Shown piece after piece: positions 19,801-27,192 of a stretch of 64,000 nt of DNA. Origin of the DNA: Flavobacterium gillisiae (lineage in GTDB: Bacteria; Bacteroidota; Bacteroidia; Flavobacteriales; Flavobacteriaceae). The stretch's first letter is position 1; each line of letters opens with the position of its first letter. Made by a program: the position numbers and the translations under genes. The DNA is taken from contig NZ_FNRD01000007.1 of the NCBI RefSeq assembly GCF_900107635.1, positions 1-64,000 of the forward strand, written 5' to 3'. The notes beneath the pieces are model-generated. The model was given only the letters and a program-made list of their open reading frames with translations, had not been told where the DNA came from and ran no database searches.

Positions 19801-19859
19801 GCTTCCAAATTAGTTGAAAATAGAATGAAAAATAAAATTGTTTTTAAAATTGTTTTCAT
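16842..19859 (-). CDS. Type IX-secreted ELWxxDGT-repeat surface protein
   Basis: This 1005-residue exported protein has a signal peptide ending NLEAQ. I count about 16 copies of a repeat of roughly 50-60 residues centred on ELWxSDGTxxGTxxLKDI (for example ELWKSDGTNSGTEILKDI). The C-terminal 80 residues are a type A sorting domain: IFPNPSNGKINLSI, then IYNVLGANIL, LNSGIYFIKI and a lysine-rich end. It should be secreted by the type IX system and anchored at or released from the cell surface. Repeats of this type probably form a beta-propeller-like structure, and an adhesion or binding role is a guess. The gene is flanked by related hairpin elements on both sides (16725-16832 and 19885-20000). 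Confidence 0.85.
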   Translation of the reverse strand: MKTILKTILFFILFSTNLEAQKIDATLLEINFAGDSNPKNITKGTTKIYYSADDGLHGRELWVSNTITNTTNLAKDIYVGSASGLEYSNFVTINDQLYFTANDGVNGIELWTSDGTETGTFLIKNINSSGDSSIGKLKVLNGMIYFSANDNINGQELWISDGTTNGTTLLKDINSGPNSSYPTDFFVFNNNMYFICNNGINGTELWKSDGTNSGTEILKDINPSTNPSINPGNNFIVFNNNFYFFANNGSTGFELWKSDGTTDGTQLLKDINLGPNNSSYTLIASATSTYFVFGATTASNGNQLWKSDGTSIGTVFLKDVLTTYSSRNYNSEFITFKNKVYFIADNTIYGNELWGTDGTSEGTKIIKDINVGIASSNISKLTPTANFIIFSATDGVTGFNTLWKSEGTLEGTSQLKEVNLAQSSYTELSFIESNNSIYFQGVLNNLNGIELLKTDGSLNNTILVSDIFHKNGSRVGNRDYTPFNNKLIFAGSDGSHGIEPFITDGTISGTKMIKDINPNYNSLYNDYDYRPSFTKAGNNVFFRANDGTSGFELFKTDGTESGTSLVKDIAPGGTSSIGQYTLFMSLNDIVFFKANDQIHGEELWRSDGTAEGTFLLKDIFIGGGHGVSSSNLFYDHAIALNENCYAILNGYLYFIGKDNLGYAIWRTDGTTNGTIKVVSIPSSGTYDYRPEIINSANGKIFFKTDINNSSYGNNSLWSTDGTQAGTTFLGSWLITGLGQFNKNIVFNNNLYFTVFSDSGPTLMKSDGTPTGTVALTTANFTNYNTFNSLKSCGNFVYFSTGQSGQTAGMELWKTNGTLAGTTLVEAIPLGASNYFANCTCIQNNLFFIKEFYSDKIWYVDNVSQTSKYFQINILNSNNFSNFYGVSDIMNLNDNLLFDGVSQESGNELYYSNTQNLLQTEEFNSKNIQTDKVKIFPNPSNGKINLSISDNSQLITIQIYNVLGANILNVIPESADFVDLSKLNSGIYFIKITTENFIETKKIIIK

Positions 19860-19884
19860 TTATTATTTAGTTCGTTATTTTTAG

Positions 19885-20000
19885 TTTTATGTTTGGTCAC
19901 TTTGAGATGACATGTGATTCGTAATCGTTAATTTTTTGGAGGAGCGAAAACATGATGCGAAGTGGTATTTTCATTAAATCACACATTATGTCAAAACTGA
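19885..20000. repeat. Hairpin-forming boundary element, copy B
   Basis: GACAT-GTGATT (near 19909) pairs with AATCAC and ATGTC (near 19978-19993). The core TAATCGTTAATTTTTTGGA, followed by CGAAAACA, aligns with the core of copy A at 16725-16832. It overlaps the 3' end of the interrupted gene at 19991-20482. Confidence 0.4.
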
Positions 20001-20482
20001 TGTTCGTTACTGTTTTTGATTATACCTATTAATTTTTCAAGATTTTGTTTAGGCATTTTTACTGCCGATTCAATTTCTGATTTTCCATTTGAGATTACAA
20101 GAATTCCATTATCCTCTTACTCATATCCAACAGGTTTTATTGAATAAGTGACTTCATTTTTCTCAAGAGATTTTTTTCCATCTTTAAACCAACGGTAATT
20201 CGCTATATAAATTATTTCACTCTCATTGAATAATATTGTCTCTTCTCCATGACTATTCCATAAACTAATACGTAACAAATAAAATCCTATTAAATAAAAT
20301 ATTCCGAGTGCTAGAATTCCCCCAAAATTTATTCCGTTGCCTTGAATTATATTAAATACTATCCCAAATAATGGTAATGTAAAACATAGAAATGTAACTA
20401 TGTATAGAACTAAACGAACTAAGAATGGTGCTTTTGAAACTTTAAGTTTCAATTGATTATTCTCGAATGAATATTGATTCAT
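19991..20482 (-). pseudogene. Membrane protein gene interrupted by an in-frame stop
   Basis: The frame starting at 20482 encodes 121 residues with two hydrophobic segments (about residues 20-45 and 50-72) and then stops at TAA (20117-20119). The same frame continues for 41 more sense codons to TGA at 19991-19993. That extension (EDNGILVISNGKSEIESAVK, then MPKQNLEKLIGII) looks like genuine protein and follows the sense of the preceding domain. A nonsense mutation, or a sequencing error in one base, is the simplest reading; the 121-residue form may still be made. The start overlaps the stop of the small lipoprotein gene (ATGA), so the two are coupled. Family unknown. Confidence 0.55.
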
Positions 20483-20625
20483 AATTTGCTTTTTGAAGGA
20501 TTTTCCTTTGCAATAAATTCCGCAAACTTTTCATTCGCATTTTCTGGTATTATCATCTCATTTGCGTTTTTTCCGCAATAAGATAAGGTCAAAAAGATCA
20601 TAAAAAGCGGATAATATTTCGTCAT
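20479..20625 (-). CDS. Small lipoprotein (48 residues)
   Basis: This short minus-strand ORF starts at 20625. It encodes MTKYYPLFMIFLTLSYCGKN, a lipoprotein signal with the lipobox cysteine in LSYC, followed by about 30 charged residues ending NPSKSKL. Its TGA overlaps the ATG of the next gene (ATGA), a typical translational-coupling arrangement that supports it being real. Function unknown. Confidence 0.55.
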   Translation of the reverse strand: MTKYYPLFMIFLTLSYCGKNANEMIIPENANEKFAEFIAKENPSKSKL

Positions 20626-20674
20626 TTCTTAAATTGTTACTAGCAGTTGATCTCTTTATATATTATTTAGTCTA

Positions 20675-20893
20675 CTAAAAAATCAAAACATTTGCCCATT
20701 TTAAAAGAAAAAGCATCACAATTGTAACTCCGCCACTGACTAATATGACGCCTTGCCAGTAAAAAGTTCTCGTTCCCCATAGTTTCCACATCTTTTTATT
20801 ATATTCTTTCTTGAAATGGCCAATAGTAATCTTCCAAAAAAGAAAAGTGATTATTAAAAAAAGCGATATTGCTATTATCCAAATTTTTTCCAT
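20675..20893 (-). CDS. Small two-helix membrane protein
   Basis: The 72 residues include two hydrophobic helices (about residues 4-22 and 46-70) separated by a basic loop (HFKKEYNKKMWKLWGTRTF). There is no recognisable family. The compositional pattern and its place in a same-strand run of exported or membrane hypotheticals support it as a gene. Confidence 0.5.
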   Translation of the reverse strand: MEKIWIIAISLFLIITFLFWKITIGHFKKEYNKKMWKLWGTRTFYWQGVILVSGGVTIVMLFLLKWANVLIF

Positions 20894-20973
20894 TTGTCAA
20901 ATCTTTGGTTTATATGTTTTTAATTGGTACAAACGTTTGGCTCTTCATTGCTGTTAACAGTTGGACCTTATTC

Positions 20974-21570
20974 TTATTGTTTTGTTGTAGTTATTATAAT
21001 AGCTCCGAAAACTTCATCCTTTCCATATATTACGTTGCTACTGCTTTTATTTAAAATATTAACATCAGAGATAATCTCTTTTTTTAGGGGTAGAACTATT
21101 GAGTTAAGGGTTTTATCATATTTAAAAGGAACTCCATCTATAACAATTAATGGAGAGTCAGCAATTTCATCTTTTTCAAAGGCTGTTTTGATCTTATCAA
21201 CTAAATAGTACGTTGACTCATCTTCATTTTGTAATAGAAATATTTTTGTTTTTGAGGTGGTAATTATTAAAACTCCAGCTTCACCGAAATGGCCATAAAT
21301 ACTAGTAGCGGTCTTTTTGTCAATTGCTACAACCTTTACAATAGCAATTTTTGATAAGGGTAATTTTTGTTTTTCTAAATCTTGGAAACGAAATGGTTTC
21401 CCATTAACTACGACAATCGGTTGATTCGTAATCAATCCACTTTCAGCCATTTTTGAAATTGAATCTGAAAGGAATAATTTTTCTTTTCCATTTTCAAGTA
21501 GTTCATATCTGTTCTGTGAATATATCGAAAATGATAAAATAGAAATAATTCCGAGAAAAACTTTTTTCAT
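20974..21570 (-). CDS. Exported protein with two TonB-plug-like repeats and no barrel
   Basis: The 198-residue protein has a signal peptide ending SIYSQ. Two repeats follow, each resembling the core of a TonB-receptor plug domain: PIVVVNGKPF, then ASIYGHFGEAGVLIITTSK; and PLIVIDGVPF, then VIYGKDEVFGAIIITTTK. The plug core usually carries such a YG-x-x-G-x-I-x-I-T/TK strand. No beta-barrel or transmembrane part is present, so this is a free periplasmic plug-like protein. Such modules are known in Bacteroidota attached to larger receptors; the role of this stand-alone duplicate is unknown. It is followed by a hairpin element upstream (21585-21715). Confidence 0.65.
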   Translation of the reverse strand: MKKVFLGIISILSFSIYSQNRYELLENGKEKLFLSDSISKMAESGLITNQPIVVVNGKPFRFQDLEKQKLPLSKIAIVKVVAIDKKTATSIYGHFGEAGVLIITTSKTKIFLLQNEDESTYYLVDKIKTAFEKDEIADSPLIVIDGVPFKYDKTLNSIVLPLKKEIISDVNILNKSSSNVIYGKDEVFGAIIITTTKQ

Positions 21571-21584
21571 AGTGAGTTTTATAT

Positions 21585-21715
21585 TTGGTGATGGCTAGCT
21601 GCGTCTTCGCGCTGAGCGTGATTGGAATTTATAACCGTGTATTTTTGCTAAACGAATATATGAAAATAAAAGATAATTCCACTAAACTCCTCATCATGCT
21701 AAACCCCTGGTTGGG
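21585..21715. repeat. Hairpin-forming boundary element, copy C
   Basis: TGGAATTTAT (near 21632) pairs with ATAATTCCA (near 21674), and two GCTAAAC motifs occur (21649 and 21699). It sits between the plug-like gene and the Sel1 gene. It does not share the TAATCG core of copies A and B, so its membership of the same family is uncertain. Confidence 0.3.
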
Positions 21716-21727
21716 CGATTTGTTTTT

Positions 21728-22507
21728 TTAAAAATCTGCTTTGTTTAGATTTTCGGAATTAGTTAATTTTCTGCCGAATATTTTTTCAGCATCTACTTTC
21801 GCAGAATTTAATTGTTTTTTGGTTATTTTGCTTTCAGCAGTTTTGATTTCTTCAATTATTTGGTTCTGTTGAGTTATTGAAAAATCTTTTTTAAACTCAT
21901 TATAGATTAAAAACCAAATGTAACTTTTATAATAATCTTTTTCTACATCATCAGCATCTCGATACATATATGCTAAGCTTAATCTTGTCGAAGTAATATT
22001 TCCACTTAAATTTAAATTTTCTGGATTTTCTAACAAAGATAATTTTGTTGCCCATTCGAGCATTTTATTTGTGTCTTTTGTTATTCCTAAACCTTGTTTA
22101 TAGCAGTTTACAACATTCCACATACAAGTTGCATCATTATTGTTTGCGCACTTCAAAGCGTATTCAAATGCTTTTTCGCTACTAATTTCTGTTCCAATTC
22201 CGGTTCCATAAGCCATCATCATTGAGTAATGACCATCATTGAAACCATTTTGCGAAGATATTTTATACCATTCAAAAGCTTCATTTTCATTTTTTGCAAT
22301 TCCAACGCCATTTTGTAGAAAATAGCCTAAATTATATTGAGCTTCGGCATTTCCTAATTCGGCAGATTTTCTCAAAATTGGAAGTGCTTTTTCATAATCT
22401 CTTTTCGTTAATAATTCTTTCGATTGAGAATTTAATTCGTCTGCATTTTGTGCGAATGCAAAATTCACATAAAACACTCCAATTATTAATAAAGTTTTAT
22501 TTTTCAT
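21728..22507 (-). CDS. Exported Sel1-repeat protein
   Basis: The 259-residue protein has a signal peptide ending NFAFAQ, then a tetratricopeptide-like start (ELLTKRDYEKALPILRKSAELG). Sel1 repeats follow (AEAQYNLGYFLQNGVGIAKNENEAFEWY, then GHYSMMMAYGTGIG and CMWNVVNCYKQGLGITKD). Sel1 repeats form alpha-solenoids that bind other proteins. The substrate or partner is not evident. It is the first (most upstream) gene of the hypothetical block and is separated from narK by a dispersed repeat and the narK terminator. Confidence 0.8.
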   Translation of the reverse strand: MKNKTLLIIGVFYVNFAFAQNADELNSQSKELLTKRDYEKALPILRKSAELGNAEAQYNLGYFLQNGVGIAKNENEAFEWYKISSQNGFNDGHYSMMMAYGTGIGTEISSEKAFEYALKCANNNDATCMWNVVNCYKQGLGITKDTNKMLEWATKLSLLENPENLNLSGNITSTRLSLAYMYRDADDVEKDYYKSYIWFLIYNEFKKDFSITQQNQIIEEIKTAESKITKKQLNSAKVDAEKIFGRKLTNSENLNKADF

Positions 22508-22665
22508 TTGTAAATCCCCTCTTTTTTTAGGCGGTTTTCCAATATATCCCCCAACTTTTATATAAAATCAAATATATACAACTTTTTTGATTTTTTGATA
22601 GTTATTGTAGCCGTTTTCTCTATTTCAATTTTGGTAAAACATTCGTTTTAAGTGTACTCAATCCC

Positions 22666-22752
22666 TAGCCCTGATGGAAGCGGCATCTCCCGCTTTAGAA
22701 AAACAAGGCGACAGCCGTAGTTTTTCAAAGCGGGAATACAGCGGACAGCAGG
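22666..22752. repeat. Dispersed intergenic repeat, copy 2
   Basis: It has the same ends and much of the same middle as 3249-3338 (tagccctgatgg-agcggcat at the start, atacagcggacagcagg at the end), including a CCCGCTTT / AAAGCGGG pair that can form a hairpin. It occupies most of the 22508-22768 gap, in which no gene is seen. Confidence 0.6.
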
Positions 22753-22768
22753 AAATAGCTCCTAAAGA

Positions 22769-22807
22769 AAAACCACCCTCTTATTTGCTAAATAAAAGGA
22801 TGGCTTT
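22769..22807 (-). terminator. Terminator of narK
   Basis: On the minus strand an 18-bp stem (starting AAAGCCATCC; three G-U pairs, no mismatch) with a 3-base loop is followed by a T run. It lies 24 bases after the narK stop codon, in the right orientation. Confidence 0.7.
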
Positions 22808-22830
22808 CAGTATTTATGAAAGAGTTTTCG

Positions 22831-24312
22831 TCAGTTTTTAGTCTCTATTTGTTTGGACAGCATGGGTTGTCTGGCGTTCATCATTCTTGTGATCGTAATG
22901 TGCATCCAGATGAGACAGATTGATGAAAATAATAGTACGAAAATCCAAGAGCTTGACCAGAAACCGGTAAAGTTTAATAAATAACTAAAGATGATTGGGC
23001 CAAAGAATCCGCCTAAACCTCCTAGTAAACCTACCATTCCGCCTACAACTCCTATTTCGGTGGGAAAATATTCGGGAATGTGTTTGTACACCGCTGCTTT
23101 ACCAATTCCCCAGGAAATACCAATTAGGATTACTAATGTTAAGTAGACCCACATGTTAGCGTCAAATGTTATTCTGGTCACTCCTTGAGCTATTATTTCT
23201 TTTTTGCTAACGCTTTGATTTTGAGTTACAATTACTTTTTGCCAAGAGGATTTCGTTGGGAAAATGTTCCCTGTGGTAGTCGTTTCTGGTTTAGAATCTA
23301 CAGCGAAATCTTTGTCGCCAATTCTGACATTGGTTGGACTCACTTGAGTAACAATTCCCGTTTTTCCAGCCATTACTCCTGGCCCTGCTGTTTTGATTTC
23401 CATTTTTGGAATCATCAATAAAGCACTTAATATTACCGAAGAACTCAAAACCCAATACATTACTTTACGGGCACCAAATTTATCTGATAAATAGCCTCCA
23501 AAGGCACGTATTACTCCAGAAGGCAAACTGAACATGGTGGCAAACATTCCGCCCATTACAAGACTGGTTTGGTAGACATTCATAAAGTTGGGTAAAAGCC
23601 ACTGTGAGTACGCTACAAAGCATCCAAAAACTAAGAAATAGTACGCTCCAAAACGCCAAACACGTGGGTTTTTTAGGGTAGAGAGCATTTGCGGAATTGT
23701 TTTGGTAGACTTTTCCATTTTTTTGTTTTTGGCAAAAACCAAGAACAGAACTCCAATAATTAATAAAGCGGCTCCGTATATAATAGGTAGAATTTTCCAA
23801 CCATTTTGTGGGTCTTCAACTGAAAAGTGATTCAATAAAGAAGGTGCCATAAAAGTAGTGATGGCAGCGCCTGCATTTCCCATTCCGAAAATCCCTAATG
23901 CTCTTCCTTGCCATTCTTGAGGGTAAAAAATGGAGGTATATCCAATACCTACCGCAAAACTGGTTCCTACCATTCCGAACAGGAAACTAAGCACGGCAAA
24001 CATGAAAAAACTGTTGGCTAAGGGAAGTAGAAACAAAGGTATGGAACATAGTAACAACAAAGCAGAAAATACATATTTGCCGCCAAATTTGTCTGTTAGT
24101 ATACCAATAGGCAAACGCATAATAGAACCAGTTAAAATAGGGATTCCTAATAGCCATCCTATTTGTACGACACTCCAGTCAAAAATTCCTTTATCGACTA
24201 AAAAGGTTACGAGAACACCATTAAGTGTCCAACAAGCAAAACAAACAGTGAAGGCTAGCGTGTTTAAAAATAACATGCGGTGCGATTGCGATAATGAGGT
24301 TGGTTTTTCCAT
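22831..24312 (-). CDS. narK: NarK-type nitrate/nitrite MFS transporter
   Basis: The start at 24312 (ATG, MEKPTSLSQSHRM) was chosen because an upstream alternative is a TTG inside a perfect inverted repeat. The protein has about 12 membrane helices with both nitrate signatures of the family: FGMGNAGAAITTFMAP near residue 145 and GLLGGLGGFFGP near residue 430. It should move nitrate into the cell or exchange it for nitrite. Unusually, about 80 hydrophilic, beta-prone residues (roughly 305-385 of this form; MAGKTGIVTQVSPTNVRIGD and neighbours) interrupt the helices before WVYLTLVILIGISWGIGKAA. Two TACGTA sites lie 58-73 bases upstream of the start. Confidence 0.93.
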   Translation of the reverse strand: MEKPTSLSQSHRMLFLNTLAFTVCFACWTLNGVLVTFLVDKGIFDWSVVQIGWLLGIPILTGSIMRLPIGILTDKFGGKYVFSALLLLCSIPLFLLPLANSFFMFAVLSFLFGMVGTSFAVGIGYTSIFYPQEWQGRALGIFGMGNAGAAITTFMAPSLLNHFSVEDPQNGWKILPIIYGAALLIIGVLFLVFAKNKKMEKSTKTIPQMLSTLKNPRVWRFGAYYFLVFGCFVAYSQWLLPNFMNVYQTSLVMGGMFATMFSLPSGVIRAFGGYLSDKFGARKVMYWVLSSSVILSALLMIPKMEIKTAGPGVMAGKTGIVTQVSPTNVRIGDKDFAVDSKPETTTTGNIFPTKSSWQKVIVTQNQSVSKKEIIAQGVTRITFDANMWVYLTLVILIGISWGIGKAAVYKHIPEYFPTEIGVVGGMVGLLGGLGGFFGPIIFSYLLNFTGFWSSSWIFVLLFSSICLIWMHITITRMMNARQPMLSKQIETKN

Positions 24313-24346
24313 TGTACTTATATTTTTATGTAAATATAAGTACAAT
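24311..24346 (-). promoter_or_regulatory. Perfect 15-bp inverted repeat at the narK start codon
   Basis: ATTGTACTTATATTT (24311-24325) and its exact reverse complement (24332-24346) are separated by six bases. The promoter-distal arm runs into the first two bases of the narK ATG (24312-24310). As RNA this would fold over the ribosome-binding region; as DNA it is a large palindromic operator. Either use is an inference from position and symmetry. Confidence 0.55.
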
Positions 24347-24356
24347 CTGATATAAA

Positions 24357-24385
24357 TACTTAGTTTGAATACGTAAAAATACGTA
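24357..24385 (-). promoter_or_regulatory. TACGTA-type sites upstream of narK
   Basis: On the plus strand TACGTAAAAATACGTA (24370-24385) is identical to the 16-mer upstream of the nitrate reductase gene. A further TACTTA lies at 24357-24362. The pair is centred about 66 bases upstream of the narK ATG, a usual distance for an activator site. From here to 24623 nothing else is recognised. Confidence 0.6.
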
Positions 24386-24623
24386 TAAAAATAACGATTT
24401 CAGATATCAGCGTTTAAAAGGCAATAAATTATTAATTCATTAAAAAAGGATGGTTTTTTTAATTAGAAGTGGTTTGGCGATTATTAATAACGTTTGTTTA
24501 GTTTATGTGGAACTTGTTTTCGAGAAGTATTTTTGTGAAGTTCCTTCTCGATACATCACGCAAGAAAACAAGACACTCGCAAAAAGAGGGATCAAAAGCT
24601 AATTAGATAAAATGTATTTAAAG

Positions 24624-25283
24624 TTATATCAAAGAATACTCTTTGGCTTTGTTCGAAAGTTCGATCAGGTTTTTAACTTGTAGTTTTTTCATTAGATTAA
24701 AACGGTGTACTTCGGCCGTTCTTTTACTGATGTCTAATGCTTCGGCGATGTCTTTGTTCCCTTTTCCAGAAAGTAGGAGCGTAAGAATTTCTTTTTCTCT
24801 TTTAGTAATCATCATGCTTTCGGCCAGGATTGCTTTTGGTGCTGCGACTGGAGAAGCATTTGTAAGTTGGTTAATCAATATAGAAGAGATATCGCCACTA
24901 AAATATTTGCTGCCGTTTGCCACCGTATGAAGTGCTTTGAGAAACTCTTCCTTACTGGATCCTTTTAATAAGTAACCATCGGCACCCGCTCTGATTGACT
25001 TTAAAACATATTCTTCCGACTCATGCATGGAAAGTACGATGATTTTAACGGAATTGTTTTGGCCTCTTAGTTTTTCAACTACTTCAATACCGGTTAAGTG
25101 CGGCATGCGGATATCTACAATTAATAAGTCTGGTTTTTTGTCGTTTACTTCTGTAAGTGCTTCTAAACCATCGGTTGCTTCGCCTACGACAAGTATGTTT
25201 TCTTCCGTTTCTAATAACGATTTTATGCCATCTCTTACAAAAACGTGATCATCTGCCAGTACAACTCGAATGGTATTGCTCAT
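24624..25283 (-). CDS. NarL/FixJ-type response regulator
   Basis: The 219-residue protein has an N-terminal receiver domain (acidic pair D11-D12, phosphoacceptor D57 in LLIVDIRMP, lysine in YLLKG near 109) and a C-terminal LuxR-type helix-turn-helix (TKREKEILTLLLSGKGNKDIAEAL, then AEVHRFNLMKKL). It is encoded directly downstream of the NarX-like kinase and between the kinase and narK, so it is the likely partner and the likely reader of the TACGTA-type sites. It has its own upstream sites at 25311-25347, which suggests autoregulation. DNA specificity is inferred, not read. Confidence 0.92.
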   Translation of the reverse strand: MSNTIRVVLADDHVFVRDGIKSLLETEENILVVGEATDGLEALTEVNDKKPDLLIVDIRMPHLTGIEVVEKLRGQNNSVKIIVLSMHESEEYVLKSIRAGADGYLLKGSSKEEFLKALHTVANGSKYFSGDISSILINQLTNASPVAAPKAILAESMMITKREKEILTLLLSGKGNKDIAEALDISKRTAEVHRFNLMKKLQVKNLIELSNKAKEYSLI

Positions 25284-25310
25284 AACTTACTTAATTTTAG
25301 ATCTAAATTT

Positions 25311-25347
25311 TACGTAGATACACTTAATAGGTTGGCTAATATACGTA
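25311..25347 (-). promoter_or_regulatory. TACGTA-type sites between kinase and regulator genes
   Basis: On the plus strand TACGTA (25311-25316) is followed by CACTTA at a 10-bp step (25321-25326) and another TACGTA at 25342-25347, about two helical turns on. All lie in the 94-base gap upstream of the regulator start, so the regulator gene probably has its own promoter. Confidence 0.45.
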
Positions 25348-25377
25348 TTCTATTCAAAATATTTATTTGGATAGAAC

Positions 25378-27180
25378 TTAAATGGGAATATTGAAAGTAA
25401 TTCGGGTTCCTTCATTTGGAATCGAGTTAATAAAAACGCGTCCATTGATGTATTGAATTCTTTCTTTCATGAAAAGTAAGCCCATTCCAGATTCACTATT
25501 TCTCTTTTTCTCAACAGCAACGGGATCAAAGCCTTTGCCATTATCGTCAATAATTATGCTTAAAATGTTTTCGCTGTGCGAAAGCTGAACAATAATATGC
25601 GTAGAATCAGCATATTTAATGGCATTATTTATCGCTTCTTGAGTAAGACGGTAAATGTTTATTTCGATTAAAGAATCAAGTCTTTGGTCAAAATCAGTTT
25701 TGTTGTAAAATAGAATGTTTTTACCGGTTAATTTGGACAATTCTAAGGTTAGCTTCGCAAGAGAAGAAACAATTCCATGATCGCTCAGTTCTGGTGGCAT
25801 CAAGTTGAATGTTGCGGTACGAACGCCTTTTATAATATCCAAAGACAATTTTTTCAGGTATTCAATTTTCTGTGCCGATTTTTCTTTGTCGTCCAGGTTT
25901 ATACTTTCCAGACTAAATTTGAGCCCCGTTAGCATTTGGCCTATTCCGTCATGAATTTCCTTGGCTATTCTATTTTGTTCGTTTTCTTGATTTTCGACAA
26001 TTTTACTCGAGATCGTTTTTTGCTGATTTAGTTTGTCATTTATGTGCTCTGTATTCAGGCGTTCGACTTCCTTTTCGGCTTTTTTGCGCTCGGTGATATC
26101 AAAACAAATAATCAATAATTCGGATTCATTCTTTTTGATAATTACTGGAACGATGGATAGATCTAACCACATCGTTTCGTTGTTTCTATTGGTAATATTT
26201 ATTTCTCCCTGCCAGCCGGTTCTTTGTTTTTCTTTAATTATTTGGTCAATAACTATTTGTTCCTTTTCTAAAGGAGTAAGTACTTGCGAAAACTTTTTGT
26301 CAGAAACAAAAGGATTGTATTGTAGCAGTTTTGAAAATTTTTCTCCAATGTGAATCACACTTCCGTCAGGAGCAACACGGCAATAGAGTAGGGTGTTCTC
26401 CATTGCATAATTGAGCGATTTCAATTCCTTGACCGAGTTTTCTTTGATTTCGCTTAAAACTTCTGTGTCATAAGCTAGTTTTAAGGCCTTTTTTTCAGAT
26501 GATAAAAGTTTAGAAATTAGTAGCTCAATTCGTTTATTAGTAGGTTTAAAGATGAATAAAAACTCTAAAAATAATACAAGGAGTGTAAATCCTAAAATGG
26601 CATATTCTGTATTGCGTTGTAGCGTTATTTTTTTTAATGCTTCAACTTCATATTGCCCTACAATCTGGTTCATTTTAGTAAGGAACTGTCCTTCGTTATT
26701 AAGAATAGTTTGTGCTAATTTACGATTTTCATTTTCCGGTTTTAGCGTTGTATCATTATCAATTATTAGGGTAGTGGCATTGACAATACTGTCAAAGTTG
26801 GGTTTGATTTCCGAAAATAATTTGCGTAAAGCAATGCTTTTTTCTTTAGGGAAATGTAGACTGTCACTTCCTTTTTCTAATGCATTATGAGTAAATTTCC
26901 AAATCGATAGCGTTTCTCTTAGAGAACTGATTTCTTCAACTTTTTTGCTTGAGTCGGTTGTTAGAATCAAAACTTCTTTCGCCAGTTTCTGGCTTAACAT
27001 CCTCTGTTTTCCCGAAATGTTTATCAAACGGGAATCGTTTAGCTGACGATTGATATTGTACTGGATCAACAATTGGCTTAGCAATACCGTAATAGCAATA
27101 GTAATCAAAGCAAAAAGATACATTCGCTTTAATTTTGTAAAGTTAAGATTGTCAGGAGATACTCTAGAGCCGTTTTTCAT
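25378..27180 (-). CDS. NarX-like nitrate-sensing histidine kinase
   Basis: The 600-residue protein has a membrane helix at about residues 18-38. A periplasmic segment begins RLINISGKQRMLSQKLAKE, the P-box-like PilJ/NarX N-terminal signature tied to nitrate/nitrite binding in this family. A second helix lies at about 193-213. Next come a PAS domain (about 255-375), a HisKA_3 region with EIHDGIGQML (histidine near 412) and an ATPase domain (LTQEAINNAIKYA, DDNGKGFDP, GMGLLFMKERI). Dimerisation by HisKA_3 fits pairing with the LuxR-type regulator encoded next. The gene starts 12 bases after the DUF4202 gene, so it is probably transcribed with nirB-nirD. Confidence 0.92.
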   Translation of the reverse strand: MKNGSRVSPDNLNFTKLKRMYLFALITIAITVLLSQLLIQYNINRQLNDSRLINISGKQRMLSQKLAKEVLILTTDSSKKVEEISSLRETLSIWKFTHNALEKGSDSLHFPKEKSIALRKLFSEIKPNFDSIVNATTLIIDNDTTLKPENENRKLAQTILNNEGQFLTKMNQIVGQYEVEALKKITLQRNTEYAILGFTLLVLFLEFLFIFKPTNKRIELLISKLLSSEKKALKLAYDTEVLSEIKENSVKELKSLNYAMENTLLYCRVAPDGSVIHIGEKFSKLLQYNPFVSDKKFSQVLTPLEKEQIVIDQIIKEKQRTGWQGEINITNRNNETMWLDLSIVPVIIKKNESELLIICFDITERKKAEKEVERLNTEHINDKLNQQKTISSKIVENQENEQNRIAKEIHDGIGQMLTGLKFSLESINLDDKEKSAQKIEYLKKLSLDIIKGVRTATFNLMPPELSDHGIVSSLAKLTLELSKLTGKNILFYNKTDFDQRLDSLIEINIYRLTQEAINNAIKYADSTHIIVQLSHSENILSIIIDDNGKGFDPVAVEKKRNSESGMGLLFMKERIQYINGRVFINSIPNEGTRITFNIPI

Positions 27181-27192
27181 ATCGAAAGCATA

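Noticed and set aside
24313..24345. Upstream TTG start giving a longer NarK
   Set aside because: It lies in the perfect inverted repeat; the ATG at 24312 gives a normal NarK N-terminus.
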